Shown: positions 17,901 to 27,700 of the stretch, piece after piece | Layout: each line of letters opens with the position of its first letter | Numbering within the stretch: the stretch's first letter is position 1 | NCBI GenBank assembly: GCA_018366495.1 | Contig: JAGZHZ010000004.1 | Span: 62,001-126,000, forward strand | DNA from: Clostridiales bacterium | Lineage (GTDB): Bacteria > Bacillota > Clostridia > Lachnospirales > Lachnospiraceae | Reading direction: 5' to 3' | DNA: 64,000 nucleotides | Position numbers and translations under genes: made by a program | The notes under the pieces: model-generated | Database searches by the model: none | Seen by the model: only the letters and a program-made list of their open reading frames with translations | What the model was told of the DNA's origin: nothing

Positions 17901-19531
17901 CAGTTTCTATGGAAGAAACAGAGGAAATGATTACTGTTTCAGCGGAAGGATTTACAGCCGTTGTAAATAAGACGACAGGTGCATTGGAGTCTTATATATT
18001 CCAAGGAAATGAACTTTTAAGCGCTCCTTTGAGACCAAACTTTGCGCGTGCCATGAATGAGAACGACAAGGAAGGAAATGGATCACTTCCTGAATTTGCA
18101 GTAATCTGGGATGAAGCAGGAAAGAACAGAACGGTGGAATCAGTTGAAACAGAAAAAATCTGTGAGACAGCAGTGCGTATTGACGTAAAAGGTACGCTTG
18201 CAAATGGTGTTCCATATGCAACCGGATATGTGATGTATGGAAATGGAGATATCTCTGTAGAAAACCAGATTATGCCAGATGATCAGTATGATGTCATTCC
18301 AGTGGTTGGAACAACAATGAAAGTTCCTGGAAAATATAATAATGTTACATTCTTTGGAAAAGGGCCTCATGAAAATTACTGTGACAGAAATACAGGAGCG
18401 TATAAGGGAATCTATGAGATGACAGCAGATGATCTGTTTATTCCATATGAAACTCCAAATGAGACAGGAACAAGAACAGATGTGACATGGGTTGCGCTGA
18501 CAGATGATGAAGGAAATGGACTGATGGCAAGCACAGGCAAACCTATGGAATTTAGCGCACTTCATTATACAGATGATGAGATCAGACAGACGAAACATTC
18601 TTATCAGCTGATCAGAGATGAAGACATTACATTCAAATTAAATACAGCACAGCAGGGTATTGGCGGAGATACCACATGGGGAGCTTGGCCGCAGGAAAAA
18701 TTCCTGAACAGAGCAAATCATAGTTATGAATATGAATACCGTCTGCATCCAGTGACTGGATTTACAAAAGAAGCAGCGACACAGGACAGCAAGAAAGTAT
18801 ACACAGATGGAACAATCTCAGACATTCTTCTGGATGGGGAATCTATGCATGATACATTCCTTGGAAATGATTTTAATGAGTTCTTTAAGGAAAAATATGA
18901 ATATGAAGTCAAACTTGCAGTTCCGGAAGTTCCAGAAGTAGCAGTGGAAACTTTCAGCGATGATGTGGAAGTAGATATCGCCACACCAGATACAGTTCCT
19001 GGGGATATCGTAATTACAGCTAAGAATGCACTTGGAAGAGAACAGACTTATATTGTACATTTGACAGAAGAAAAAGAAGTTTATTTAAGTGATATGGAAT
19101 ATAACCATGTGACAAGATGGGAGCAGGCTGTCCGTGATCGAGCAGTGCGCAGAAGCCGTCTTGATCTGCTGGACGAAAATGGAGAAATTAAGGAATTTGA
19201 TAAAGGTGTTGCAGGTCCGAAGAATAATGTGATTGTAGTCGATATCAAAGACAAAGGATTTAAGACATTTGAAACATATGTAGGATTAGATCAGAGTGAA
19301 ATGAGACACAATAAAGCATTTGTGAAGAGCTTTGATTTCTATGTAGATGGCGAATTAAAAGCAAGTACAGGCGTAGTAGAGCGCAATACTCCTATGCAGA
19401 AAGTTGTAATTGACGTGGAAGGCGCAAGTGAACTGAAAATGGTATCTGTTCCGGACAGACAGGATGAAAATGAGAATTATCAGTATTCAGATGCTCCGGC
19501 AGTTTGGGCAGATGCTAAATTTATTCGCTGA
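14963..19531 (+). CDS. Secreted GH2 beta-galactosidase with nested LamG-like domain and NPCBM (copy A)
   Basis: 1522-residue LacZ-type glycoside hydrolase family 2 enzyme, exported by a Sec signal peptide (cut near GIAA, about residue 31). Order: sugar-binding sandwich (about 80-260), Ig-like domain (260-380), TIM barrel with acid/base Glu510 (WSMGNEAG) and nucleophile Glu570 (ILCEYCHGMGNS), then LacZ domains 4 and 5 up to about 1270. A LamG/concanavalin-like sandwich (about 645-800, with WHKIALVYDGAGMKAYVDG) is inserted inside the barrel, before the barrel segment GGDWMDTLNSGNFCQNG. The tail has an Ig-like domain and a C-terminal NPCBM/CBM51-like module (about 1375-1522, KGFKTFETYVGLD...FYVDGELKAS). 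No cell-wall anchor is visible. It probably cleaves beta-galactosides of host or plant glycans; the exact substrate is unknown. Confidence 0.92.
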   Translation: MKQSKKKLVVGVSIMSAAMAFGFPAMEGIAAEPSEVVFSGDEWDGHPEITEVNKERPRATFYPYESLETAKTMEKGNSQYYKLLNGTWKFHFSKVLDEPVAGFETSEFDDSEWDDIEVPSCWNVVKNEDGTFKYETPKYTNANYPWNYTEKLKPGEGMKIGNTIGTYRTKFQLEEGWQDREVFLNFEAVESAFYLWVNGKPVGYSEDSFTRAEFDITPYLQEGENTIAVKVYRWSDGSWLEDQDYLRLPGIFRDVYLTSKDAAEIRDFKVETDLDENYEDAVLSVKTSLRKFRDTEGSDYKVKAKLFDAEGKEVPVEGLEAAVTFDEDETEVLLQGNVVNPEKWSAEKPNLYQLTLCLYDGEKEVEATAIKIGFREIELVDKGTNKARFLINGQPISIRGTNRHEMDPSVGRVPTEEMMRKDLELMKQHNLNSVRTSHYPNDPRFYELCDEYGIYVMDETNNESHDLFGQEIHIPGNGEEWRIMLLDRIENVVERDKNHASVIFWSMGNEAGTGPNYGMGADLIREKDSTRPIHYEVDNIHADMHSEMYKRPSTVEHFGKFGDKPFILCEYCHGMGNSIGNIEYYWDIIDEYPNLIGGYIWDWVDQSIYTNTNPMVSYPEASLQNMRYDVWGNKDAEGKNGLGISGKVYLHKNDKLRLNGPFTLEFAFNEETNIWSGNPVLSLSEGALNIRSYMSENSPAGKELRVSVGSEKLAVPLPEDWFEQWHKIALVYDGAGMKAYVDGQLAAEKEFVIPEGTFDEGTMMIGGRGMANDSVMMGTLDEVHLLSKALTAEEVTAERMEDESAVVWFDFEGRTEEEYEQKTYFAHGGDWMDTLNSGNFCQNGIVFPDRTIQPEILEVKKAYQGAELEWKGDNVISIRNENLFTNMSEYDFVWTLTEDGHMIQEGTQVVDVAPQTTGEITVPIEAVEAKPGSLYHLKCQFLLKEDTIWASAGYPVIEEQFELDYNQGRAKAEDLSVLPAVSMEETEEMITVSAEGFTAVVNKTTGALESYIFQGNELLSAPLRPNFARAMNENDKEGNGSLPEFAVIWDEAGKNRTVESVETEKICETAVRIDVKGTLANGVPYATGYVMYGNGDISVENQIMPDDQYDVIPVVGTTMKVPGKYNNVTFFGKGPHENYCDRNTGAYKGIYEMTADDLFIPYETPNETGTRTDVTWVALTDDEGNGLMASTGKPMEFSALHYTDDEIRQTKHSYQLIRDEDITFKLNTAQQGIGGDTTWGAWPQEKFLNRANHSYEYEYRLHPVTGFTKEAATQDSKKVYTDGTISDILLDGESMHDTFLGNDFNEFFKEKYEYEVKLAVPEVPEVAVETFSDDVEVDIATPDTVPGDIVITAKNALGREQTYIVHLTEEKEVYLSDMEYNHVTRWEQAVRDRAVRRSRLDLLDENGEIKEFDKGVAGPKNNVIVVDIKDKGFKTFETYVGLDQSEMRHNKAFVKSFDFYVDGELKASTGVVERNTPMQKVVIDVEGASELKMVSVPDRQDENENYQYSDAPAVWADAKFIR

Positions 19532-19577
19532 TATGTAAAAAAGATATATCTACCCCCCCCTATTGTTATAACAGACA

Positions 19578-19615
19578 GAAACGGCCAGCCAATTTTGGTT
19601 GGCTGTTTCTTATAA
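19578..19615 (+). terminator. Terminator after GH2 copy A
   Basis: Hairpin GAAACGGCCAGCCAA / TTGGTTGGCTGTTTC (two G-T pairs) followed by TTATAAAAAAA, about 45 bp after the stop. A run of eight C precedes it (19553-19560). Confidence 0.75.
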
Positions 19616-19716
19616 AAAAATACTGGATAATGCGACTTAATTAGAGAAAATATGATAAAATTCGCAAATAGATATTGTGATATTATAAAAAATACATAAA
19701 AAGAAAATATGATATT

Positions 19717-19767
19717 ATAAAAATATGTACTTTTTCACTATGATAATTAAAAAGTACATATTTTTAT
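19717..19767. repeat. Perfect 19-bp inverted repeat upstream of GH2 copy B
   Basis: ATAAAAATATGTACTTTTT (19717-19735) and its exact complement (19749-19767) around a 13-base loop. The stem is AT-rich, so it is a weak terminator candidate; an operator or second terminator are the main options. The remaining spacer between 19532 and 19916 holds no gene. Confidence 0.7.
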
Positions 19768-19859
19768 GTTTATGACAATAATTTTTTTAAAAAAGACAAA
19801 AAATTGGTAAAAAATGATAATTTTCAGGATTTTATTTTGATGAAAAACAAAAAATGGTT

Positions 19860-19868
19860 TGATAGAAT
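19860..19868 (+). promoter_or_regulatory. Probable extended -10 of GH2 copy B
   Basis: TGATAGAAT at 19860-19868, with TTGATG at 19837-19842 as an imperfectly spaced -35, about 50 bp before the ATG at 19917. A separate promoter here means the two GH2 copies can be expressed independently. Confidence 0.4.
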
Positions 19869-19916
19869 GTACCCGATGATTAAGAAGAGAACAAATCTTA
19901 TGAGGAGGTAGAAACG

Positions 19917-22900
19917 ATGCATAAAAAAAGATTGATAGCAAGTCTTTCTTTAATGGCAACAGTTATGGCTTTTGGTGCACCAATGGGGATGGTTTCAGCA
20001 GAGTCACCAGAAGCAGCAGCAGTAGAATTTACAGGAGACGAATGGGATGGACATCCTGAAATTGTACAGGTAAATAAAGAGAGAGCGAGAAGTACATTTT
20101 ATCCGTACGAATCTGTAGAAGCAGCAAAAACACAGAAAAAAGAGGATAGCAAATATTATAAATTATTAAATGGTACATGGAAATTTAATTTCTCTGATAC
20201 AATCGAAGGAAAACCTGTTGATTTCCAGGGAACAGATTTTGATGACAGTGCATGGGATGATATCGAAGTTCCAAGCTGCTGGCCAGTAGTAAGAAATGAA
20301 GATGGAACTTTCAAATATGAAAATCCAATGTACACAAACAGTACATATCCATGGACATATACAGAAGCTCTGGAACCAGGTCAGGCAATGAAAATAGGCA
20401 ACTCTGTTGGAACATACCGCAAAGAGTTTGAATTAGGAGAGGACTGGAAAGATCGTCAGGTATTCTTAAACTTTGAAGGTGTAGAATCTGCATTCTATCT
20501 GTGGATTAACGGACAGCCTGTAGGATACAGCGAAGATACATTTACACGCGCAGAATTTGATATCACACCATATCTGCAGGAAGGTGAAAACACAATCGCT
20601 GTTCAGGTATATCGCTGGAGCGATGGAAGCTGGCTGGAGGATCAGGACTTTATCCGTCTTGCAGGAATCTTCCGTGACGTATATCTGACAAGCAAGGATG
20701 CAGCAGAGATTCGTGATTTCAAAGTTGAGACAGACTTAGATGAAGAATATAAAGATGCAAATCTGAAAATTACAACAGACCTTCGTAAATTTAAAGATGT
20801 AGAAGGCGCAGATTATAAAGTAAAAGCTCAGTTATTTGACGCTGATGGAAACGAAGTGGCAGTAGACGGACTGGAAGCAGCCGTTGCATTTGATGGAGAA
20901 GAAGCAGAAGTAACTCTGGAAGGAACTGTTGCTGATCCTGCAAAATGGTCCGCAGAAAAACCAAACCTGTATCAGCTTGTATTATGCTTATATAATGGAG
21001 AAGCAGAAGTAGAAGCTACATCTATTAAGATTGGTTTCCGTGAAATCGAACTGGTAGATGATGGAACAACAAATGCAAGATTATTAGTAAACGGACAGCC
21101 AGTCAGCCTTCGTGGTGCAAACCGTCATGAGATGGATCCATCTGTTGGACGTGTTCCTACTGAAGAAATGATGCGTAAAGATCTGGAACTGATGAAACAG
21201 AACAACTTAAACGCAGTCAGAACTTCTCACTATCCAAACGATCCTCGCTTCTATGAACTGTGCGACGAATATGGTATCTATGTAATGGACGAGACAAACA
21301 ACGAGTCTCATGGTCTGTTCGGAAATGATGTTCATATTCCTGGAAATAACGTAGATGGACAGGATTGGAAGAAAAATCTGTTATACCGCGTTGAGAATGT
21401 AGTAGAAAGAGATAAAAACCATCCATCTGTTATCATCTGGTCTCTTGGAAACGAAGCTGGTTTAGGACCAAACTATGGTGCAGCAGCTGATTGGATCCAT
21501 GAAAATGATACAACAAGAATGGTTCACTATGAATGTGATAACCAGTATGCTGATATTCATTCTGAGATGTATGCACGTCCAATGACAGTAGAAATGTTCG
21601 GAATGAACGGAACAAAACCATTTGTTCTTTGCGAATATGCTCATTCTATGGGTAACTCTACAGGAAATATGAAAGATTACTGGGAAATCATTGATAAATA
21701 TCCAAACCTGATCGGTGGATTCATCTGGGATTGGGTAGATCAGTCAATCTATACAAACACAGAACCAATCGTAAAATATCCAGAAGCATCTCTGCAGGAT
21801 ATGCGTTATGAAGTAACCGGAAATAAAGATGCAGAAGGAAAAGAAGGTTTAGGATTATACGGAAGAGTACAATTCTATGAAAATGACAAACTTCGTCTGA
21901 ATGGACCGTTTACATTAGAGTTTGCATTTAAAGAAGATCATAACATTACATCAAACAGAATTATCGGTATTGGTGATGGTGTTGTAAATATTAACTCTGT
22001 CAACAGCGAAGAATCTCCATGCGGAAAAGCATTAAGCGTAGCTTTCAATGCAGGAGAAGGTGTAAAACTGATGGCAAATCTGCCAGAGAACTGGTTTGAT
22101 GAGTGGCATAAAGTATCTATCGTTTATGATGGAGCACAGCTGAAAGTATATATTGATGGTGAAGTGGCAGCAGAAGCTCCTTATGTAATCCCAGAAGGAA
22201 GCTTTGATAAGGGAACAATGACATTAGGAGGAAGCAGTCTGACAAGCGCAAGAGTTATGTTAGGTACTCTTGATGAAGTACACATGGTATCTAAAGCATT
22301 GACAGATGAAGAAATCGCATCTGATAGTGCAGATCAGGCAGACGCTATTATTTGGCTTGATTTTGAAAACCGTGAAGAGACAGAAAGAGAACAGGAAACA
22401 TACTTTGCTTACGGCGGTGACTGGCTTGAAGCTCCAAACTCCGGTAACTTCTGCCAGAATGGTTTAATCTTCCCAGACCGTACAATTCAGCCAGAACTTC
22501 TGGAAGTGAAGAAAGTATATCAGGGCGGAGAAATGACATGGAAAGGTGACAATGTTGTTTCCATGAAGAATGAAAACCTGTTCACAAACCTGAACGAATA
22601 TAACTTCAAATGGACACTGACAGAAGACGGTGTTGCTATTCAGGAAGGAACAGCAGATGTAAATGTAGAGCCACAGACAACAGCAGATGTGACATTACCA
22701 ATCGAACCTGTAGAAGCAAAAGCAGGATCTGAGTATCATCTGTACTGTGAATTTAGTTTGAAAGAAGATACAATCTGGGCAAAAGCTGGTCATCCAGTGA
22801 TCCAGGAACAGTTTGAACTGGATTTCAATCAGGGAGAAGCAGCTCCAGAAGACTTAAGTGCAATGCCAGCAGTGACAGCACAGGAAGATGAAACAGCAGT

Positions 22901-24494
22901 TACTGTTTCAGCAGAAGGATTCACAGCAGTTGTAGATAAAGCAACAGGCGCTCTGACATCCTATAACTTCAACGGAAATGAACTTCTCGATGCTCCATTA
23001 GAGCCAAACTTTACAAGAGCAATGAACGAGAACGATAAAGAAGCAGGCCCTCTGGCAGATTTCTCCGAGACATGGGAAGCAGCAAGAGAAGACCGCAAAG
23101 TGGAATCTGTAACAGTTCAGCAGATGGCAGAAGGCGTAGTACGCGTGGACGTTAAGGGAGTTCTTGGAAATGAAGTTCCATATGCAACAGGATATGTAAT
23201 GTATGGAAATGGAGATATCTCCGTAGAAAACCAGATCATGCCGAATGACAATTATGATGTTATTCCATTGGTTGGAACAAGAATGAAAATTCCGGCAAAA
23301 TATAACAACGTTACTTTCTTCGGAAAAGGACCTCACGAGAACTATTCTGATAGAAACACAGGAGCATTCAAGGGAATTTATGAGACAACAGTAGATGATC
23401 TGTTTATTCCATATGAAACTCCAAACGAAACAGGAACAAGAACAGATGTAACATGGGTAGCTTTGACAGATGATGAAGGAAATGGTCTGATGGCAAGCAC
23501 AGGAAAAGAAATGGAATTCAGTGCACTTCGTTACACAGATGACGAAATCAGACAGAACAAACATGTTTACCATATGCAGAAAGATGACAGCATCAATCTG
23601 AAACTGAACCTGACACAGCAGGGTGTTGGTGGAGATACAACATGGGGAGCATGGCCACAGGAAGAATATCTTGTGAGAGCAAATCATTCCTATGAATATG
23701 AATATCGTCTGCACCCAGTAACAGGATTTACAAAAGAAGCAGCAACAGAAGAATGCAATAAAGTATACAGTGATGGAACACTTCAGGATATCTTAATTAA
23801 CGGAGAATCCATGAAGGCAACATACCTGGATACAGATTACAATGAATTCTTCTCAGAAAAATATGAATATGATGTAAAACTTGAAACAGCAGAATTACCA
23901 GAAATCACAGCAGTTCCTCTGAACGATCAGGTAGAAGTATCTGTTACAATGCCGGAAGCAGTTCCTGGAGATGTAACAATCACAGCTAAGAACGGCTTAG
24001 GAAGAGAGCAGACATATGTTCTTCATCTGATGGAAGAAAAAGAAGTTTATGCAAGTGATCTCGAATACACAGACGCAACAGCATGGGGACAGTGTGTACG
24101 CGACCGTGCTCTGTACAGAAATCCAATCAGTCTGTTAGATGAAAACGGCGAACGTGTAGCATTTGAAAAAGGTATTGGTTCATCCAAGACATCTATCATC
24201 ACATTTGATATTAAAGACAAAGGATTCAAGACATTTGAAACATATGTAGGTCTGGATCAGGATAGCCTGGAAAATGATACAACATATATCAAAGCATTTG
24301 AATTCTATGTAGACGGCGAACTGAAAGCAACATCAGGAGAAATGCATCCAGACACACCAATGGAAAAAATTACTGTTGATGTAGAAGGCGCAAGCGAACT
24401 GAAACTTGTTGCTGTTCCAGACGAGCAGGTTGAAAATATCTATCTGGTAACTAATGCTCCAGCTACATGGGCAGATGCAAAATTCATCCGTTAA
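19917..24494 (+). CDS. Secreted GH2 beta-galactosidase with nested LamG-like domain and NPCBM (copy B)
   Basis: 1525-residue paralogue of the preceding gene, with the same domain order and, by eye, roughly three quarters identical residues. Signal peptide cut near MVSA (about residue 28). Acid/base Glu513 (WSLGNEAG) and nucleophile Glu573 (VLCEYAHSMGNS, the canonical LacZ form, whereas copy A has CHG). The LamG-like sandwich is nested at about 650-805 and the NPCBM-like module ends the protein. Differences cluster in the substrate-proximal barrel loops (for example HDLFGQ versus HGLFGN) and in the LamG insert, so specificity may differ. Codon choice looks more uniform than in copy A (many GAA, GCA, AAC), which could reflect higher expression. 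GAGGAGG precedes the ATG. No anchor. Confidence 0.92.
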   Translation: MHKKRLIASLSLMATVMAFGAPMGMVSAESPEAAAVEFTGDEWDGHPEIVQVNKERARSTFYPYESVEAAKTQKKEDSKYYKLLNGTWKFNFSDTIEGKPVDFQGTDFDDSAWDDIEVPSCWPVVRNEDGTFKYENPMYTNSTYPWTYTEALEPGQAMKIGNSVGTYRKEFELGEDWKDRQVFLNFEGVESAFYLWINGQPVGYSEDTFTRAEFDITPYLQEGENTIAVQVYRWSDGSWLEDQDFIRLAGIFRDVYLTSKDAAEIRDFKVETDLDEEYKDANLKITTDLRKFKDVEGADYKVKAQLFDADGNEVAVDGLEAAVAFDGEEAEVTLEGTVADPAKWSAEKPNLYQLVLCLYNGEAEVEATSIKIGFREIELVDDGTTNARLLVNGQPVSLRGANRHEMDPSVGRVPTEEMMRKDLELMKQNNLNAVRTSHYPNDPRFYELCDEYGIYVMDETNNESHGLFGNDVHIPGNNVDGQDWKKNLLYRVENVVERDKNHPSVIIWSLGNEAGLGPNYGAAADWIHENDTTRMVHYECDNQYADIHSEMYARPMTVEMFGMNGTKPFVLCEYAHSMGNSTGNMKDYWEIIDKYPNLIGGFIWDWVDQSIYTNTEPIVKYPEASLQDMRYEVTGNKDAEGKEGLGLYGRVQFYENDKLRLNGPFTLEFAFKEDHNITSNRIIGIGDGVVNINSVNSEESPCGKALSVAFNAGEGVKLMANLPENWFDEWHKVSIVYDGAQLKVYIDGEVAAEAPYVIPEGSFDKGTMTLGGSSLTSARVMLGTLDEVHMVSKALTDEEIASDSADQADAIIWLDFENREETEREQETYFAYGGDWLEAPNSGNFCQNGLIFPDRTIQPELLEVKKVYQGGEMTWKGDNVVSMKNENLFTNLNEYNFKWTLTEDGVAIQEGTADVNVEPQTTADVTLPIEPVEAKAGSEYHLYCEFSLKEDTIWAKAGHPVIQEQFELDFNQGEAAPEDLSAMPAVTAQEDETAVTVSAEGFTAVVDKATGALTSYNFNGNELLDAPLEPNFTRAMNENDKEAGPLADFSETWEAAREDRKVESVTVQQMAEGVVRVDVKGVLGNEVPYATGYVMYGNGDISVENQIMPNDNYDVIPLVGTRMKIPAKYNNVTFFGKGPHENYSDRNTGAFKGIYETTVDDLFIPYETPNETGTRTDVTWVALTDDEGNGLMASTGKEMEFSALRYTDDEIRQNKHVYHMQKDDSINLKLNLTQQGVGGDTTWGAWPQEEYLVRANHSYEYEYRLHPVTGFTKEAATEECNKVYSDGTLQDILINGESMKATYLDTDYNEFFSEKYEYDVKLETAELPEITAVPLNDQVEVSVTMPEAVPGDVTITAKNGLGREQTYVLHLMEEKEVYASDLEYTDATAWGQCVRDRALYRNPISLLDENGERVAFEKGIGSSKTSIITFDIKDKGFKTFETYVGLDQDSLENDTTYIKAFEFYVDGELKATSGEMHPDTPMEKITVDVEGASELKLVAVPDEQVENIYLVTNAPATWADAKFIR

Positions 24495-24563
24495 GAAACA
24501 GCAAAAGTACAGCAAAAGGCTGCTGTTCAGAACAGACAGATAGAATAAGAGACAAATAAGAGG

Positions 24564-24607
24564 GATTCCCGGCAAAATCGAAAAAGATTTTGCCGGGAAT
24601 CTTTTTT
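24564..24607 (+). terminator. Terminator after GH2 copy B
   Basis: Perfect 16-bp stem GATTCCCGGCAAAATC with its complement (24586-24601), 6-base loop and a T6 run. Confidence 0.93.
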
Positions 24608-24672
24608 GCGTTGAAATGTGTAAAAAGATGAGAAAGATGATACGGGTTTTCCTATCTGTTTTAAAATAAAAA

Positions 24673-24681
24673 TGATATAAT
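24673..24681 (+). promoter_or_regulatory. Extended -10 promoter of the GGDEF/EAL gene
   Basis: TGATATAAT, the same extended -10 as before the AraC-type regulator, 63 bp ahead of the start codon. No good -35. Confidence 0.5.
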
Positions 24682-24743
24682 ATGCGATAAGTGTGAAAAA
24701 AGAGAGATTTTTTTAATAAACAGACAAGAGGAGAAATTTGAGA

Positions 24744-27700
24744 ATGGAATATATGTTTGATTCCGACTTTTACCAGAAAGTTTTAAATCAGACTCATATA
24801 AATATTTATATCACAGATATAGAGACAGATGAGATCGTATACACGAACGATTATATGAAGAAAACATTTCAACTGGATGATAAAAAAGAAAAGATATGCT
24901 GGAAGGTGCTTCAGAAAGGCAAGACAAAGAGATGCGAATTCTGTAAGATTGATCAGCTGGTAAAATCCAGGGATAAAAAAATTTATGTGTGGGAACAGAA
25001 AAATGCAGTCACGGGAAGAACGTATATCAATTATGACAGTGTAGAAAGTTGGAACGGGCGTATTTACCATATCCAAAATTCGATTGATATCACAGATAAA
25101 ATCCAGCTCTCAAAGGAGGTCTCTATTGATGAGCTGACAGGCGTATGGAGCAGAAATGCAGGGAAAAGACGTCTGGATGAAATTTTAAGACAGATGGGAA
25201 AGGACGATAAATTTACTGTTGCATTATATGATATCAATGGCTTGAAATGGGTCAATGATACATATGGTCATCTGGAAGGAGATCGTCTTTTGCAGTTTGT
25301 AGCCCAGAATATAAAAAAAGAACTGGAAAAAGGTGACTTTATCTTCCGATTGAGCGGGGATGAATTCATTGTTGTGTTTGTGGGCAAAACAGTGGCGCAG
25401 GCAGACAGCTGGATGAAAAAAATGCTCGATCTTCTGGAGGAGAGGAGTATTGCAAATGGGATAAGCTACGGAGTGGCTTTCAGCTATGGCTTTGCGAGCA
25501 TCTATGCAGGAGGCAACTTGAGCGTCTCTGATGTACTCTCGATTGCAGACACGCAGATGTATATACAAAAGAGAAACTACCATATTATGAAAGGGAAAAA
25601 GCGTTTCCTAGAACAAAAGACGAGAATGATCAGCATCCCTCCTTTTCAGTACAATAAAGATTATTTATTCGAGGCATTGTCAGAGAGCATTGACGGCTAT
25701 ATGTTTGTGGGAAATTTAAAGACAGGGGAATTTATGTACTCCTATAAAATGGTAGTTGATTTTGGACTCCCGGGGCAGGTCGTGCCGAATGCTGCTGCAT
25801 TCTGGGGAGAAAGAATCCATCCTGATGATGAGATGATGTTCACTAGAAGCAATCAGGAAATTGCCGACGGAAGAGCAGAACGCCATACAATTGCGTACAG
25901 AGCAAAAAACGCAGACGGGGTCTGGGTATATCTTTTGTGCAAGGGAAAAATGATCCGCAATGAATGGGGAGAGCCCGATTTATTTGCCGGGGTGATTCAA
26001 AATCTGAACAGAGAAAATAAATTAGAAGAAAGAGGCGCCAGCCTGACACTTTCAAAGAAAAGCGATCTGGAATTGTTTATCAATTCCATGATTTATACGG
26101 AGTATTATTCGGGAAAGAGAAAGGTGATAGAAAAGAAAGAGAAAGCCGCACAGTCAGATCGGAATAAAGCGTTTTACTTTGCGGAGGAGATGGAAGAAGA
26201 GAAAAAGGTTGACATAAAAGAAAAGCTTTTAGATTTCTTAAACCAAAATATTCCAGGCGGGATTCTGGCTGTGTATGATGAGCCTGGTTTTCCTCTGTTT
26301 TGTCTGGATCATGCCATTCTGGAACATACACAATATAATACATTTGAAGAATTTTATGAAACGACAGGCGGAAACTTCGGCAGCCTGATTTACCCTGATG
26401 ATCAGAAAATGGTAGCAGAAGAGATTGCAGGACAACTGCAGACAAAAGAAATCTATGAAATACGATATCGGATTTTGTGCAATGGGGGAAGTGTGATTTG
26501 GGTTTATGAGAAAGGAAAATATATTACAGCCGATGACGGGCGCAGAATGATTTTATCCTTTTTTGTAGAGATTTCACATGAAGTTCAGGATGAACAGGAA
26601 CTGCGATTTATCAAAAAAAACAGCATGGATGGTATTTTTAAAGCTTCCATCACAGAGAGTTTTCCTCTGATATATGCGAATGAAGAATATTATAAAATTC
26701 ATGGCTATACAAAAGAGCAGATGGCAGATGAGAGAAATAATCTTGTGATGATGCTGGTGCATGAGCCTGATAGAAAAGACCTCGAGAAACAGATCGAGGA
26801 GTGGATTCAGCATAAGGAACATGAGATTATGCTGGAATATAGAATAAAAAAAAGGGATGGCATGATTGCGTGGGTTCATGTGGATGCAGAGATAACAGCT
26901 CTTCCAGATGGGTCGTTTGCGATGATTGGAATGGTGACAGACATTACAAAACGAAGAGAGTTAGAGGAATGTCTGCGCCGCACGGAACAGCTCTTTTCGA
27001 TTGCAAAAAAGCATACACGGCTGAATCTGTGGGAATTTGATGTGAAAAACAGCAGAGTCATTCAGACGAATGACTCACAGGAAATTCACGGATATGGAAA
27101 GGTCGTAGAAAATGTTCCGGAAAGTCTGATAGAAGGGGGATATGTGCATCTTGACAGTATCTCCGCCGTGAGAAGAATGTATAAAAGAGTTCGGGAAGGA
27201 GAAAAAGAGGTAAGCGCAGTAGTGCGGGTCAGGGTAAACGGTTCTAAGGATAAATACTGGTGGGAAAAGATTACTTATACATCCACTCAAAGTGAGAACG
27301 GCAGGACAATCTGGGCAATCGGAGCTTCCGAGGATGTGACAGCGCAGAAAGAAGCAGAGATCGGTGCATTCAAAGAAGAAATGATGAGAGAAATGCTGGA
27401 GGAGGATCTGCTCTTTAGTTTTCGGATAAATATCAGAAGAAACTATCTGGAAGAAGCATGGGAGTGCAGCAAGCAGAAAATGAAGGAAGAACTTCACGAT
27501 CTTGGATATCACGAAATTTTCAAAAAAATAAAAGAGACGATTGCGAATGAAGACGACTGCAAACGATTCCAGGCGTATTATACATTAGACAAAATCTATG
27601 AGTATGCACAGACGATGTATCCGATTCCTGATTTTGAATTTCGCCAGAAACAAAAAGACGGAATGATCCTGTGGGTGATGCTGAATATGAGAATTATGAG

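Noticed and set aside
19553..19560. Run of eight C as a possible phase-variable tract
   Set aside because: It lies after the stop of GH2 copy A and before its terminator, where a length change would not alter a protein or a promoter that I can see.
22998..23714. 238-codon minus-strand frame inside GH2 copy B
   Set aside because: Antisense to a strongly supported gene and present only because of its codon bias; the composition is not protein-like and there is no ribosome site.
14963..24494. Tandem GH2 genes as an assembly duplication
   Set aside because: The copies differ throughout in DNA and protein, have different spacers and signal peptides, and each has its own terminator, so they are true paralogues.
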